Assembly: GCA_001566745.1 (NCBI GenBank)
Contig: KQ964512.1
Location: 7,318 to 36,638, forward strand
Length of the DNA stretch: 29,321 nucleotides
Source of the DNA: Conidiobolus coronatus NRRL 28638
Taxonomy: Eukaryota > Entomophthoromycota > Entomophthoromycetes > Entomophthorales > Conidiobolaceae
Direction of reading: 5' to 3'
The notes under the pieces were generated by a model. That model was not told the origin of the DNA. It did no database searches and worked only from the letters and a program-made list of their open reading frames with translations. This document shows, in pieces, positions 16,561 through 25,348 of this stretch (its first letter is position 1; the number at the start of each line of letters is the position of its first letter). Made by a program: the position numbers and the translations under genes.

Positions 16561-18399
16561 ATGGTTAGAAGCAGTAGAAATAATAGAGATACTGATAAGA
16601 GGGGGGTTAGAGGCCCTACTTCAGCTTTAACTACTTTTTTACAGGAAAGGGGAATTACCACTACGAATCTGGGCAATGGTTACACACCTAGAACCGATAG
16701 GGTTACTAGATCCCAAAGGACTCAGACTGCTGAGGATGAAGAGCCCCCCATTGTGGAAACTATTTCCGTTCGCGTGACGCGTAGCGTAAGTACAATCCCT
16801 GCCAATAACCAAGAAAGTACCGCGGAAAACACCAAGGTATCCGCTTCTTCCAGCAAAAAGAAGGCTAATATAATAAAACGTAAACCCCTAAATTTTGACC
16901 AAGATATCTCACCTACCCCCAATCACCCCAAAGCACATTTCTCATCCAAGAACCGTGGCCCGGGAATCCAACTCTGTTTGATATGTGGCTGCAGATTCAT
17001 ACCCACTTCAAATTGTAAGTATAGCGTAGAGGGGGGCGGCTATTTATGTCTCGGATGCTCTAATCAAGATAGAGAAAATAGGACCAATCACCGCTTATTA
17101 AAGAAAATTAAACGCGAGAGTAGATTGAAGACAGGGTGCGACTGGTTTGAGGATAATCTTGTTCCCAAACTTGAAGATCTCTGCATTCAAACTACATGTG
17201 AAAATATTTTTCAGATAAATTCTTTGGAGGGGATTGGCGACTTTATGCTAGAAAAGATTTCTAAAATCTTATCAAAGCATAGAAAAATTAACTCTGAAGT
17301 GCTTGAACTATTTTTACAGCCAAATATGAGTTATCTGTGTTTATTTGACTGCGCAAGACTGATGGAGCCTGATATTGCTAAAATAGTTAGCAAGTGTAGT
17401 AGCTTAGAAACTTTAAAACTTTACTTCTGCGGGAGGATGAATGATCCTTTAACCTATGTTTTTTCGAACGGTTTCCATAACATTACCGAGTTGACTCTTC
17501 ATGGTACCTTTTTAGTCACAAAGAATGGCTTCTCAAATTTATTCGAAGGTTTGGGCCCTAAGCTTGACAAGTTAAGCATTCAACAAGCACCACTCTTCAA
17601 CGTTGAAAGTATGAAATCATTGGTAGAAAATTGCCGTGGGTTATCATACTTAGATTTATCAAATTGCGAAGCAGTTAATAAAGACTGCATTTTACTCTTA
17701 TCCCAGGGCCCTAACCATGGAAAAGCCCATGCTAAATCTTCAAAAGGGAAAAAAAGTCAACAGGATCTCAAAACTGCATGGTTGTGCAATATAACACACT
17801 TGACTTTATCCTACTTACAGGAAGATCTTGACGACTCTGCCCTTTTGCCTATACTACATGTTATAGGCAGCGGACTTGAAAGCTTAAAACTAGACGGTTG
17901 GACTAAATTAACCGAAGCTTCTATTACTAAAGGCATTGAACCATGCTGCAAATCCCTAGTTGAACTCTCTCTCGAAGGAGCCGAAGAAATCACTCCTGAG
18001 GCCTGGTGCTACCTATTCAACTCCAAACTGGGTGGCACGAATGAAGTCACTGGTCTTCACCACCTTAACCTGGCAAACTGTAGCATTGAAAACAATGACA
18101 AAGTTTTGCTATCAATCCTTCGTCAAAATGTGGAAACTCTTCAAACTCTCAACCTAAGCGGGTGGGATAGCTTAACGCACGAGGGTATCAAAGAAGCTTT
18201 CTCCGATTTCCCACCCTCTAACCTTACTCACGTTAACTTTTCTTGGTGTAGAGAGATGTGCGATCCTCTAGCAGAGCTCATTGTCAATGCTTCAGATAAC
18301 TTGAAAGAAATTAGTGTTTGGGGCTGTCATAAAATAACCACCTGGTTCAAGGGAAATCACGGCCTTAAGATTGTGGGTAGGGAATGCGATACACTTTAG
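16561..18399 (+). CDS. RAD7: RAD7-type global-genome nucleotide excision repair protein
   Basis: A leucine-rich-repeat protein of 612 residues. The open frame extends upstream to 16453, but ATG 16561 is preferred: the translation then opens MVRSSRNNRDTDKRGVRG and reaches GPTSALTTFLQERGIT, the conserved RAD7 N-terminal motif, whereas the extra 36 residues are low-complexity translation of the leader repeat. Around residues 135-170 a C-x-x-C (LCLICGCRF) and a second pair (LCLGCSNQD) look like a zinc-binding site. The remainder consists of LRRs of the cysteine-containing F-box type, e.g. LSYLDLSNCEAVNKDCILLL, LESLKLDGWTKLTEASI and LTHVNFSWCREMCDPLAELI. In yeast RAD7 works with RAD16 and Abf1/Elc1 in damage recognition on non-transcribed DNA and in ubiquitin ligase activity. 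No intron is visible. The gene is divergent from a truncated helical gene. Confidence 0.9.
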   Translation: MVRSSRNNRDTDKRGVRGPTSALTTFLQERGITTTNLGNGYTPRTDRVTRSQRTQTAEDEEPPIVETISVRVTRSVSTIPANNQESTAENTKVSASSSKKKANIIKRKPLNFDQDISPTPNHPKAHFSSKNRGPGIQLCLICGCRFIPTSNCKYSVEGGGYLCLGCSNQDRENRTNHRLLKKIKRESRLKTGCDWFEDNLVPKLEDLCIQTTCENIFQINSLEGIGDFMLEKISKILSKHRKINSEVLELFLQPNMSYLCLFDCARLMEPDIAKIVSKCSSLETLKLYFCGRMNDPLTYVFSNGFHNITELTLHGTFLVTKNGFSNLFEGLGPKLDKLSIQQAPLFNVESMKSLVENCRGLSYLDLSNCEAVNKDCILLLSQGPNHGKAHAKSSKGKKSQQDLKTAWLCNITHLTLSYLQEDLDDSALLPILHVIGSGLESLKLDGWTKLTEASITKGIEPCCKSLVELSLEGAEEITPEAWCYLFNSKLGGTNEVTGLHHLNLANCSIENNDKVLLSILRQNVETLQTLNLSGWDSLTHEGIKEAFSDFPPSNLTHVNFSWCREMCDPLAELIVNASDNLKEISVWGCHKITTWFKGNHGLKIVGRECDTL

Positions 18400-18749
18400 T
18401 GATAGGTAAAATGGAACTTTGCTAAGTAAAGGTGATTTACAGCCTATTGGAGACTTTTAAGAAAAACAATTTCCGTAAAATTAGCCCTAAGCATTTTTCT
18501 TGAAAAAAAATTATGTAAAATTGTACGCCTTCGTCTTTATATTTTACTCTGAATATTAACCAAGGAGAACCAGCTGGTCTTAGGCTTAAAGCCGATTATA
18601 GACGTTTTGCTTCTTCACTACAAATTCTTTCGGCTCGTAAATTTCATCTTGACATTTTCTCTTCACACTCAATTTTAAAGAATGTATTAATTTGAATTTT
18701 TTATTTGGATTAAATATTTGTCTTAAACTACTACTATTGATAATACAAT
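18400..18749. other. RAD7-NAA50 intergenic region
   Basis: AT-rich, with an A run at 18502-18511 and no open frame of note. It holds the RAD7 3' end and the NAA50 promoter, but no specific element can be singled out. Confidence 0.4.
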
Positions 18750-19271
18750 ATGTCGGCTGAGAGGGGAAAAGAACAACTAACAGTGAAGCTGGTCAAAGTC
18801 ACTGCTGAAAACATAAAGAGGATGAAAAATTTGAACAGCTTATTATTCCCCGTTAGTTACGGTGAAAATTTTTACAAAAGGTTAGTAAACTTAGAGAGCG
18901 AAGCTTATTTGTCATATTGGGGTGAAAAGTGTATTGGTGCTGTTTGTTTTAGAAAGGAAAAAATAGTTACAGATTTATACATCACTAAGAAAGAATTTAA
19001 ATATCAGCTTTATATTATGACACTAGGGGTTTTATCGATTTATCGTCACAGAGGTGTAGGCTCAATTCTGCTGAAGAAAGTATTACAAATCGGTATGGGA
19101 GATCCTTCTGTTATTAGTATTTGTTTGCATGTGCAAGTAAATAACCGTACAGCGATTGAATTTTACAAAAGATTCGGCTTTTCTATATCTAGCGTTTCCC
19201 CCAACTATTACTTAAAACTGGATCCTTCTGATGCATATATTTTATATAAAGATCTTTGCTCCCACCCCTAG
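18750..19271 (+). CDS. NAA50: N-alpha-acetyltransferase 50 (GNAT fold)
   Basis: A 173-residue GNAT acetyltransferase with ATG at 18750. After about 12 extra residues it reads LVKVTAENIKRMKNLNSLLF followed by PVSYGENFYK, the NAA50/San signature that forms the peptide-binding site. The acetyl-CoA loop is YRHRGVGSILLKKVL (R-x-x-G-x-G/A). It is preceded by YIMTLGVLSIYR and followed by CLHVQVNNRTAIEFYKRFGF and NYYLKLDPSDAYIL, all in NAA50 order. NAA50 acetylates N-terminal methionine followed by hydrophobic residues and associates with the NatA complex at the ribosome. One oddity is about eight additional residues before YIMTLG (TDLYITKKEFKYQ), a loop that is shorter in the animal enzyme. The gene lies on the same strand as RAD7, 350 bp downstream. 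Confidence 0.9.
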   Translation: MSAERGKEQLTVKLVKVTAENIKRMKNLNSLLFPVSYGENFYKRLVNLESEAYLSYWGEKCIGAVCFRKEKIVTDLYITKKEFKYQLYIMTLGVLSIYRHRGVGSILLKKVLQIGMGDPSVISICLHVQVNNRTAIEFYKRFGFSISSVSPNYYLKLDPSDAYILYKDLCSHP

Positions 19272-19728
19272 AGATTTTTGAACCTTTTTGTTGAAATAAT
19301 ATGGTTAGCGGTGCATTTTTATTAGTATACCATCCTTGTTAGATTACAATCTTTTAATACAACACAATAAAGGGAGCTAAAGGGGTTTTAGCAAAGCCTG
19401 GGGTTAATATAACAGCAGGCTTAAAGTACATCCTAATCATCAAGGTCTAATGTGTAAGGTATGCGCTAATTATAGTTAAGAAATCAATCCCTCTTAATAC
19501 CATGCAAAACAGTCGCATGTGCACTTATTTCCTTAAAAGGTAATATCCGAGTAAATCGGCCTAAATCAAAGATTTTCCCTCGAATAAGGGGCCTAGATCT
19601 AGTTATAGTTATATTGTTTTTTTTATTAGAAAACCTTTACATTAAAGACTCGTCAACAAATTGACTCAAACATACCGGAAAGCACACAAGTTATAAGAAT
19701 TTAAAAGCCACCGGCAGTGTAGACTTCT
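19272..19728. other. Spacer without a recognisable gene
   Basis: Contains only short frames. A T-run at 19616-19625 and a 16-base stretch (19563-19578) that also occurs at 12370-12385 are the only features noticed. No RNA gene is apparent. Confidence 0.4.
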
Positions 19729-20231
19729 TAAGCCCAATGCTCGAAAAAAGACGCACAGGGCATTACACTCGCAGCTATTGTATACGACACTAGAGAAACA
19801 GTTATGAAAAATGAAACGCCAAAAATACTTAAAACCAAGCAGACTAGCAAAGGTGTCAGAACTTTGCACATTTTCGACAGAAAAGGCTACATATTTAGCA
19901 CTAAGTCGGCGCAGAATTATTTGCAAGCTGCAGACGATTACGATCTTTTAATTAAAGCTGAGCTACCCAAAAATCAATGAAAAGCTCAAAGACACTCAAA
20001 CGGCTTTGGAGTACTGCTTATCTGAAGCAAACAATGGAGTTTACAAATTTCTGACCACTTTCAAAAGAGTTTCAAAGCTACGAGCTTGAGCTACGATTTT
20101 TAGCACTATTATTCAACATTGAGCGGTTCCAAAGGGAAATAATGTTGAAAATAAGCCTATTAACAATACAATATACCGACCCCAAACAACATAGTAAAGA
20201 ATACACTTTCTTTAGTCTTGGCAAAAAATAG
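19729..20231 (+). pseudogene. Plus-strand coding debris; last part resembles Spc25
   Basis: An 83-codon frame (19729-19980) reads DAQGITLAAIVYDTRETVMK and TLHIFDRKGYIFSTKSAQNY, with no start codon and no family that I know. After the stop a short frame reads NEKLKDTQTALEYCLSEANN, coiled-coil-like. The final frame (20070-20231) reads FQSYELELRF and MLKISLLTIQYTDPKQHSKE followed by YTFFSLGKK. That last segment is similar in layout to the globular C terminus of the kinetochore protein Spc25 (a strand, then T-x-I-D-x-x-x-P-x-x-E-F-x-F), but the key D and F positions are only partly kept. The Spc25 reading is tentative. Frameshifts make it a pseudogene. Confidence 0.3.
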
Positions 20232-20248
20232 TGTATTATAAATCTAAT

Positions 20249-20686
20249 TTAAACCCCGTTAACATAATTTACTATTGTTTGTATGCCAGGTTCGTTCAAT
20301 TCTATATCATTACTTATAGTAATTTCACCGTTGTTATTCATTACCAGCGTTCTGTAATAATCTGCATTCATCAGGATACCGTAGTTACAATCCAAATCTG
20401 CCATATAACCCCTTAATTGATTCTCACCTCTCGGAAAATCGGTTTTTTTAACTTTACACTCTATTAACAGTATAACGTTATCATTTTGATCAATGATTTC
20501 TATAATCGCCAAGTCTGCTTTACGGTTTCTTCCTATTAGCGAAGAGATATAATACTCGGGAAGAGCAAAAAAGCCGTTACTTCTTCTTTTATTACTAACT
20601 TCGATAATATCTTTTGCCATACATACAACCCATGATTCATAATTGTGTCTTCTAGCCTGAACTTGTGTTTCTATTATATTTTGCAT
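20249..20686 (-). CDS. Small PD-(D/E)XK nuclease-like protein (about 145 aa)
   Basis: Stop-free on the minus strand; the first ATG is at 20686 (a GTG seven codons upstream is not needed). It opens MQNIIETQVQARRHNYESWV. The catalytic core reads RKADLAIIEIIDQNDNVILL followed by IECKVKKTD, giving Asp and, on the next hydrophobic strand, E-x-K. After that ENQLRGYMADLDCNYGILMN and ADYYRTLVMNNNGEI correspond to the Q-x-x-x-Y helix and last strands of the HsdR N-terminal type fold. It is the same general architecture as the 14224-14706 protein, but the sequences are clearly diverged, so they are not recent copies of one another. No attached domain and no obvious partner gene. Nuclease fold likely, activity and role unknown. 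Confidence 0.65.
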   Translation of the reverse strand: MQNIIETQVQARRHNYESWVVCMAKDIIEVSNKRRSNGFFALPEYYISSLIGRNRKADLAIIEIIDQNDNVILLIECKVKKTDFPRGENQLRGYMADLDCNYGILMNADYYRTLVMNNNGEITISNDIELNEPGIQTIVNYVNGV

Positions 20687-20778
20687 ATTTGAATAACGAC
20701 TGTTCACCTCCCTTAGTATTATTAATGCTTTAATTAAAAAACATTATTCATTTATTTAGGATTAGAATTGGTGGCAGT

Positions 20779-21222
20779 TTACTCTTCGTAAAATTTGTTT
20801 AACCTATCGCCTTTATACAAATTAATAGTCAACCGAGCTTCTTCAAACTTCTCTTTCCAAACATTTCTCAAAAATAAAGGGTCATAGCCACTTTTACCCC
20901 TAGATCCTGCTACGGTTGGTCGAGGGCGCAGGCCGAGTTTATGTTTACATTGGAATCCTTCGGGCAGATTTTTGATGCATCAAAACCCCGATGAAACTTT
21001 GTTGCTCAAGCATTGGGGACGACAGTGGTCTCGCTGTCAACAGCCTTGGGAGTACTTGTGTCCATAGCTTGGGATTTATAAGACATTAATAAACGCTTGA
21101 GTTCATCGATCTCTTTGCTTTAGCTTCGATGACTTTTGATTTACATTCGAGCAGCCTGCAGCCCAGCTGGGTCGACAACTCCTCTATTTTATTCACTATT
21201 TTTAAATAAGAATTATAGTAAA
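20779..21222 (-). pseudogene. Coiled-coil protein remnant, frameshifted
   Basis: Three minus-strand pieces fit together. The first reads YLKIVNKIEELSTQLGCRLL and ECKSKVIEAKAK; with one base shift it continues EIDELKRLLMSYKSQAMDTS and PKAVDSETTVVPNA to a stop. After another shift it reads RGKSGYDPLFLRNVWKEKFE and EARLTINLYKGDRLNKFYEE, ending in TAA at 20781-20779. The heptad pattern in the first part indicates a coiled coil. I do not recognise the protein. Its N-terminal portion is missing because the sequence beyond about 21222 overlaps the lectin gene region. Confidence 0.4.
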
Positions 21223-21298
21223 TCTGTGAGATCAAGAAATATTTGCAGCCATTTAGGATACTCGCAAATATGTTTATAGACACCCTGAGGAATATCGC

Positions 21299-21643
21299 AT
21301 GCCAACTGATTACTCGATTAACTCTGAATACAAGAAAGTTCCTCACAATAATATTGTTTCTGCTGTGAAACTATTGCCTACTGGTAATGTTGTGTTTAAG
21401 GATGGAACAAGAACCATGTGGTCTTCAAAGACGGCTAATTTATGGTTTGGTAAAGCACCCTACTCATTATTCTTGAATCATCGTGGTGAGATAGTTGTCA
21501 GAGATAGCAATGGTTACTATATTTGGCAGAGTGCTAATGTTCTTCTCAACTCTACTGGTCCATTTACAATAAAGGTTGAAGATAAAGGTGAACTAGCAGT
21601 GTATGCTAAGAATGGAGAGTTAGTGTGGAGCTCATGGGGATGA
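21299..21643 (+). CDS. B-type (bulb-type, mannose-binding-like) lectin domain protein
   Basis: A 114-residue protein made of a single B_lectin domain, ATG at 21299. The three-fold beta-prism repeat is visible: AVKLLPTGNVVFKDGTRTMW, then SLFLNHRGEIVVRDSNGYYI and TIKVEDKGELAVYAKNGELV, each ending in W-x-S (MWSS, IWQS, VWSS). The mannose-binding consensus Q-x-D-x-N-x-V-x-Y is degenerate in all three (for example K-L-L-P-T-G-N-V-V-F), so sugar binding cannot be assumed. There is no signal peptide or membrane segment, which suggests a cytosolic or non-classically secreted lectin. In fungi such stand-alone domains may act in defence, in stress response or on the cytoskeleton (comitin-like). Length fits the family. 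The immediate upstream frame has a stop, so this start is reasonable. Confidence 0.75.
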   Translation: MPTDYSINSEYKKVPHNNIVSAVKLLPTGNVVFKDGTRTMWSSKTANLWFGKAPYSLFLNHRGEIVVRDSNGYYIWQSANVLLNSTGPFTIKVEDKGELAVYAKNGELVWSSWG

Positions 21644-21992
21644 ACCTGAAAATTGACCTCCATGTTGAATTAGACGAACGAAGGTTATTAGGGCTGTTAT
21701 ACTAAAGTAGATGGTCGCTGTCCTTTCGATGGTATGGTTGATATCACTGCTTAAAGAGAATTTGGAAAAAATAACTATAATTATTAATATATATAGCAGG
21801 GATCCCAGGGCATTCCCCAGAAGAAGTGTTCCCGCTTTAATCTATTTTTTACTTTAAAATCTCAAAAATATTTTTCTATGAAGACTTTTATTTAGACGAG
21901 TCGAAAAAGATGCATGAAGATGACTCCGGCTACAAAGCGAGATACAAGGCTTTTTTTAGATTAGTAACTCAACTGGAACTTACCCAAAAGTA
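21644..21992. other. Spacer between lectin and GPI1
   Basis: Lies between the convergent ends of the lectin gene (plus) and GPI1 (minus). It is AT-rich with no open frame worth reporting and no clear terminator structure. Confidence 0.4.
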
Positions 21993-23609
21993 TTATTTTT
22001 TAAAAATTAAATCTCCTCTGATGTATTTTTTAATTAACGCAACGCTGAAATAATTTGATTTCAAATAGCTAAGATTATTAACTAAGTCTTGGTTAAAATA
22101 ATAATATTTACCGTAATTGGATTCAATTGAACATCTTGTATAATATAAATCTAACAAATTAATTGTATATTTTAGCTTAATCCCCGTGTAAAATTTTTGA
22201 GGGTGGTAAAACCTTGCTAAATAACCCCAAACCGGTAACAGGTTTAAACAATTTATAAAAAAAATAAATACCCCCTGGCTACAATAAATTAAGACCCAAC
22301 CCAATGTAAAAGTGGTATAATATATTAAAATTGAAGGAAACAAGAATATTAGAAATGTGAATAAAATGGAGCCGATGATAATGTGACCTGATCGATAATC
22401 GCCTAAATCTACTCTTTGTCTAAGCGGGTTCCATTTTTTTCCTAAGAATAAGTAATAAAGGGAAATTAAAACGGCCTGGTGCCAATAAAATATTTTCCTA
22501 GCTACTAAGTAAAACCAGTGTGTATGTAAAAGACTAACAGATAGAATATCGCAGGACAAACTCAAACAAAAGCTCAATCCGATAAACCCAAAGAAACCTA
22601 TCAGCCCAATTAAATCAGGACAGTGTGGTTTTAAAGTTGTCAAGAGTAATGAGTTCCAATTAATAATAGACCAGCTAAATAACCTACTTAAAAAATAAGC
22701 CAACTTGCTGTTTAGCTTTAAACCCACGGGATATTCTTTTAACCAGCTCACGATCTTTTGTGGTAATTTCAAAGTATAGTCGCGGATTACTTTCACAATA
22801 AATCTCTCCGCATATTCTTTATTGTGATTTAAATAGTACCCCACAATACTTCCCGATAGGATGTCGAATAGAACAATATAAATAGTAGACCAATATTTGA
22901 ACTGAGTTGAATAGCAGTAGCTATTTGGCTCAAGTTGATAGCCCTTTAATATATAATCAATTTGGTTATAACGGGTTTTAAATTGATTGATTAAATTGTC
23001 AACTTTAAATAAAGTTAAACACGGGGATTTATCATATGCCCATTCACCTCGCTGCATACCCTTAGTTTTTATGTTACCTAATTTAAGTTTAAAGTTGTTA
23101 GTGACGATTGGATATAAATTGATTAGTTCTACAATTTTATCAAATTCTACTGAATAATATAGGTTGCAATAATTTTTTAAATGTTTCAGTATCTTATACT
23201 GACTATTATGTTTACATGGAGATAAATTAGAAAAGTGGTAAAAATTATGTTTTTTTAAATTCGGTAAATTAAAATAAAAAAGTTGAGTTTTGTTATGTTT
23301 AGCATAGTCGTTATTGAATTGTAGTCGGTATTCCTTTGATACGTTAACAGCCGTGTTAATATGCTTACCTCGAATACGCTCTAACCTCCCCAATAGCTCA
23401 AAATAGTAAGATTTTCTATAATAGTTTCTAACCCAATAATTTCCGAGTTCTATATACCTATCTATTTGGTAATTATCCTTTAGTCCGGTAAATAGTATAA
23501 TTATATTAAATTTATTTAAAATAACCCCTATGAATTTTCCTTCTGGATTATTTGTATCTTCTAACCTAGGTAGGTAAATGTTTATAGGGTGGGACAATTT
23601 ACGGGACAT
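21993..23609 (-). CDS. GPI1: GPI-GlcNAc transferase subunit GPI1 (PIG-Q)
   Basis: A 538-residue membrane protein with ATG at 23609. The N-terminal 270 residues are soluble and charged; the C-terminal half carries several membrane segments, e.g. LIGLIGFFGFIGLSFCLSLS, GHIIIGSILFTFLIFLFPSI and LIYYTTFTLGWVLIYCSQGV. The stretch KWNPLRQRVDLGDYRSGHII followed by the membrane pair and NLLPVWGYLARFYHP is the Gpi1/PIG-Q hallmark. GPI1 is a subunit of the ER complex that adds N-acetylglucosamine to phosphatidylinositol, the first step of GPI-anchor synthesis; Gpi3/PIG-A is the catalytic subunit. The gene starts 42 bp after the stop of PPE1 on the same strand, too little for a normal separate promoter. 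It may be transcribed from a promoter inside PPE1 or together with it. Length is close to the family's usual. Confidence 0.85.
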   Translation of the reverse strand: MSRKLSHPINIYLPRLEDTNNPEGKFIGVILNKFNIIILFTGLKDNYQIDRYIELGNYWVRNYYRKSYYFELLGRLERIRGKHINTAVNVSKEYRLQFNNDYAKHNKTQLFYFNLPNLKKHNFYHFSNLSPCKHNSQYKILKHLKNYCNLYYSVEFDKIVELINLYPIVTNNFKLKLGNIKTKGMQRGEWAYDKSPCLTLFKVDNLINQFKTRYNQIDYILKGYQLEPNSYCYSTQFKYWSTIYIVLFDILSGSIVGYYLNHNKEYAERFIVKVIRDYTLKLPQKIVSWLKEYPVGLKLNSKLAYFLSRLFSWSIINWNSLLLTTLKPHCPDLIGLIGFFGFIGLSFCLSLSCDILSVSLLHTHWFYLVARKIFYWHQAVLISLYYLFLGKKWNPLRQRVDLGDYRSGHIIIGSILFTFLIFLFPSILIYYTTFTLGWVLIYCSQGVFIFFINCLNLLPVWGYLARFYHPQKFYTGIKLKYTINLLDLYYTRCSIESNYGKYYYFNQDLVNNLSYLKSNYFSVALIKKYIRGDLIFKK

Positions 23610-23651
23610 TTTAAATCAGTGATTTCTATAAATGATGTTTTTTCATTCAAT

Positions 23652-24626
23652 TTACTTGAAACTATTATTCCTCTTCCAAAATTCTAATAACCAGTTGGTG
23701 ACTTGTGTGGGGTCATCCTCGTGAACATTATGGCCTACTTCGCTATTAGCTATATGCAATTGAAATTTACCTTGCATTTGACCAATAGTTAAATCTTTGT
23801 CTAAACGTTCTGTAACTGCTAATATCAACAATTTACCAGTTTTACAAGTTAAAAATTTTTGGCTAAGTCCTTTAAACCATGTCTCCCAATTGCATTGGCT
23901 AGCGAATAAATCAGTTATCCATTCAAATTGTTGAGTATTTTGGTTAAATTTTAATTGTGAAGGAATTGATAATCTTGCGGACTCTAGATTTTTTAGAGTG
24001 TTTGATGAAATTGACCACCCTATAGCTGATTCTAAGGTTTTAAAAGATGTTGGACGTTTAGCTACTATTGAAAGCATTCGGGGAAGTGCTTCAATCGCAG
24101 TCCCTTCAACCACATCTATTACTACTACACCCAATAAACGTTTATGTAAACATTTTTCCATATTGTGGGCTGCTTCTACCACTACAGCTCCTCCTAAACT
24201 ATGACCAATTAGGATTAGTTTACTTTCAGGGTCAACAACACTTGGCTGAGTTATAAATTTAATCAAGTCCAAAGTTAAAGTGTTTAAAGACAAGTCGGAA
24301 ATATTATCACTAATAGTTTCTCCGTGAGCTCTTGCGTCATAAGCAATTACAGAGCATTCGTTTGAAGTTAATTGTCTTAATTTATTAGCAACTAACCCAA
24401 AACTCAATGCACTTAACCCTGCACCATGATGAAAAATAAATGTAATCTTATTCTCTAAGTTATTAAGTTGAGGGTTTCTAAAAACATTTACCTTAAAATT
24501 TTCTCCTAAATCAACTATAAATTTTTCTTTAAAGTATTGTTCATGAGATAATTTTGAAAAATTTTCATTTGCTAATTTTGGTGAAAAATAAGGTTTTTGA
24601 AATATTGGTTTATACAAGTTTGACAT
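23652..24626 (-). CDS. PPE1: Protein phosphatase methylesterase 1
   Basis: An alpha/beta-hydrolase of 324 residues with ATG at 24626. The oxyanion/strand region ITFIFHHGAGLSALSFGLVA leads to IAYDARAHGET, the nucleophile elbow is ILIGHSLGGAVVVEAAH (Ser near residue 142), and the acid residue follows in VVVIDVVEGTAIEALPRM. The family-specific ESARLSIPSQ, DRLDKDLTIGQMQGKFQ and the catalytic His in VGHNVHEDDP complete the set. PME-1/Ppe1 removes the methyl ester from the C-terminal leucine of protein phosphatase 2A catalytic subunit, affecting holoenzyme assembly. All active-site residues are present and the gene is intact, without introns. It precedes GPI1 closely. There is no known functional link between the two. 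Confidence 0.92.
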   Translation of the reverse strand: MSNLYKPIFQKPYFSPKLANENFSKLSHEQYFKEKFIVDLGENFKVNVFRNPQLNNLENKITFIFHHGAGLSALSFGLVANKLRQLTSNECSVIAYDARAHGETISDNISDLSLNTLTLDLIKFITQPSVVDPESKLILIGHSLGGAVVVEAAHNMEKCLHKRLLGVVVIDVVEGTAIEALPRMLSIVAKRPTSFKTLESAIGWSISSNTLKNLESARLSIPSQLKFNQNTQQFEWITDLFASQCNWETWFKGLSQKFLTCKTGKLLILAVTERLDKDLTIGQMQGKFQLHIANSEVGHNVHEDDPTQVTNWLLEFWKRNNSFK

Positions 24627-24701
24627 TTATCTTTTTTTAATTCAAAAAAAAATTAATTTATAAATATTAACAACAACATATTAACTCCACCCGCCCCTAG
24701 T

Positions 24702-25067
24702 AATTTTGTTGCCGCAAACCATTTTCCCGCGCATACAAATTACCTTTACACCGCATATAATGCTTCACAAGACCATATAGAATTGGCTCTTTGTAAAATG
24801 GGGCATAGAACAGCCATCTTAAATTATAATCCAGAAACTGTATCAACAGATTTCGATGAATGCGATCGATTATGCTTTGATGAATTAAGTCTTGAAAGAG
24901 TATTAGATATCTATGAAAGAGGGCAACCATTCAAATTGGCCAACCAAGTATGGTACCCTGTATTGGTTCGACCATCTTACGCGCTTTCTGGTGCAGCAAT
25001 GCACTACAAATTAGATACCTCATCCAAATTCTTAACTATGATATTCAGTTCACTTGTGCTAAATTAG
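24702..25067 (+). pseudogene. Carbamoyl-phosphate synthase large-chain remnant with two internal deletions
   Basis: One open frame of 121 codons reads as pieces of the second half of the ATP-grasp carbamoyl-phosphate synthase (CPA2 or the CPS part of URA2). VAANHFPAHTNYLYTAYNAS comes first, then with a gap of roughly 35 residues KMGHRTAILNYNPETVSTDF and DECDRLCFDELSLERVLDIY. Then, after a gap of roughly 60-70 residues, VWYPVLVRPSYALSGAAMHY. Beyond that the frame is unrelated up to TAG. The order is that of the real enzyme and every junction is in frame. CPS makes carbamoyl phosphate for arginine or pyrimidine synthesis. The missing segments include ATP-binding elements, so this piece cannot be active. 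No ATG start is present. Confidence 0.8.
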
Positions 25068-25348
25068 AGTATAAATGATAGTAAGAATGTCGCACACTTC
25101 TATTTAAAAAAGATTCAACTTTAGAATGTTGAGCAGGCTCTTCGGCTTCACTGTTAACCCCTATGCAAATAGTAGTTTCAACGGAGTGTGTTCCGTCACT
25201 ATTGTTAAATTTATTCTTACTTAAATTTGAGATATAAAGGGACAATTTCCAATTGACATTAATAATACCAATAAATACTTTAAAAAATAAATTAGCTTCT
25301 TACCACTACTCTTTGTAAACTTATCGCCTCAACTCTAAATATAATATT
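25068..25348. other. Spacer before the nuclease-like gene fragment
   Basis: No protein-like plus-strand frame. A minus-strand frame here (25045-25245) has no recognisable content. The sequence just before 25349 is strongly AT-rich, as expected of a promoter. Confidence 0.35.

Noticed and set aside
12370-19578. Shared 16-mer AAATCAAAGATTTTCC at 12370-12385 and 19563-19578
   Set aside because: The flanks do not match and the sequence is AT-rich and partly palindromic, so chance is a sufficient explanation.
19666-19926. Minus-strand 86-codon ORF rich in Phe and Cys
   Set aside because: The plus strand at this place reads much more like protein (19729-19980); the minus frame is a shadow.
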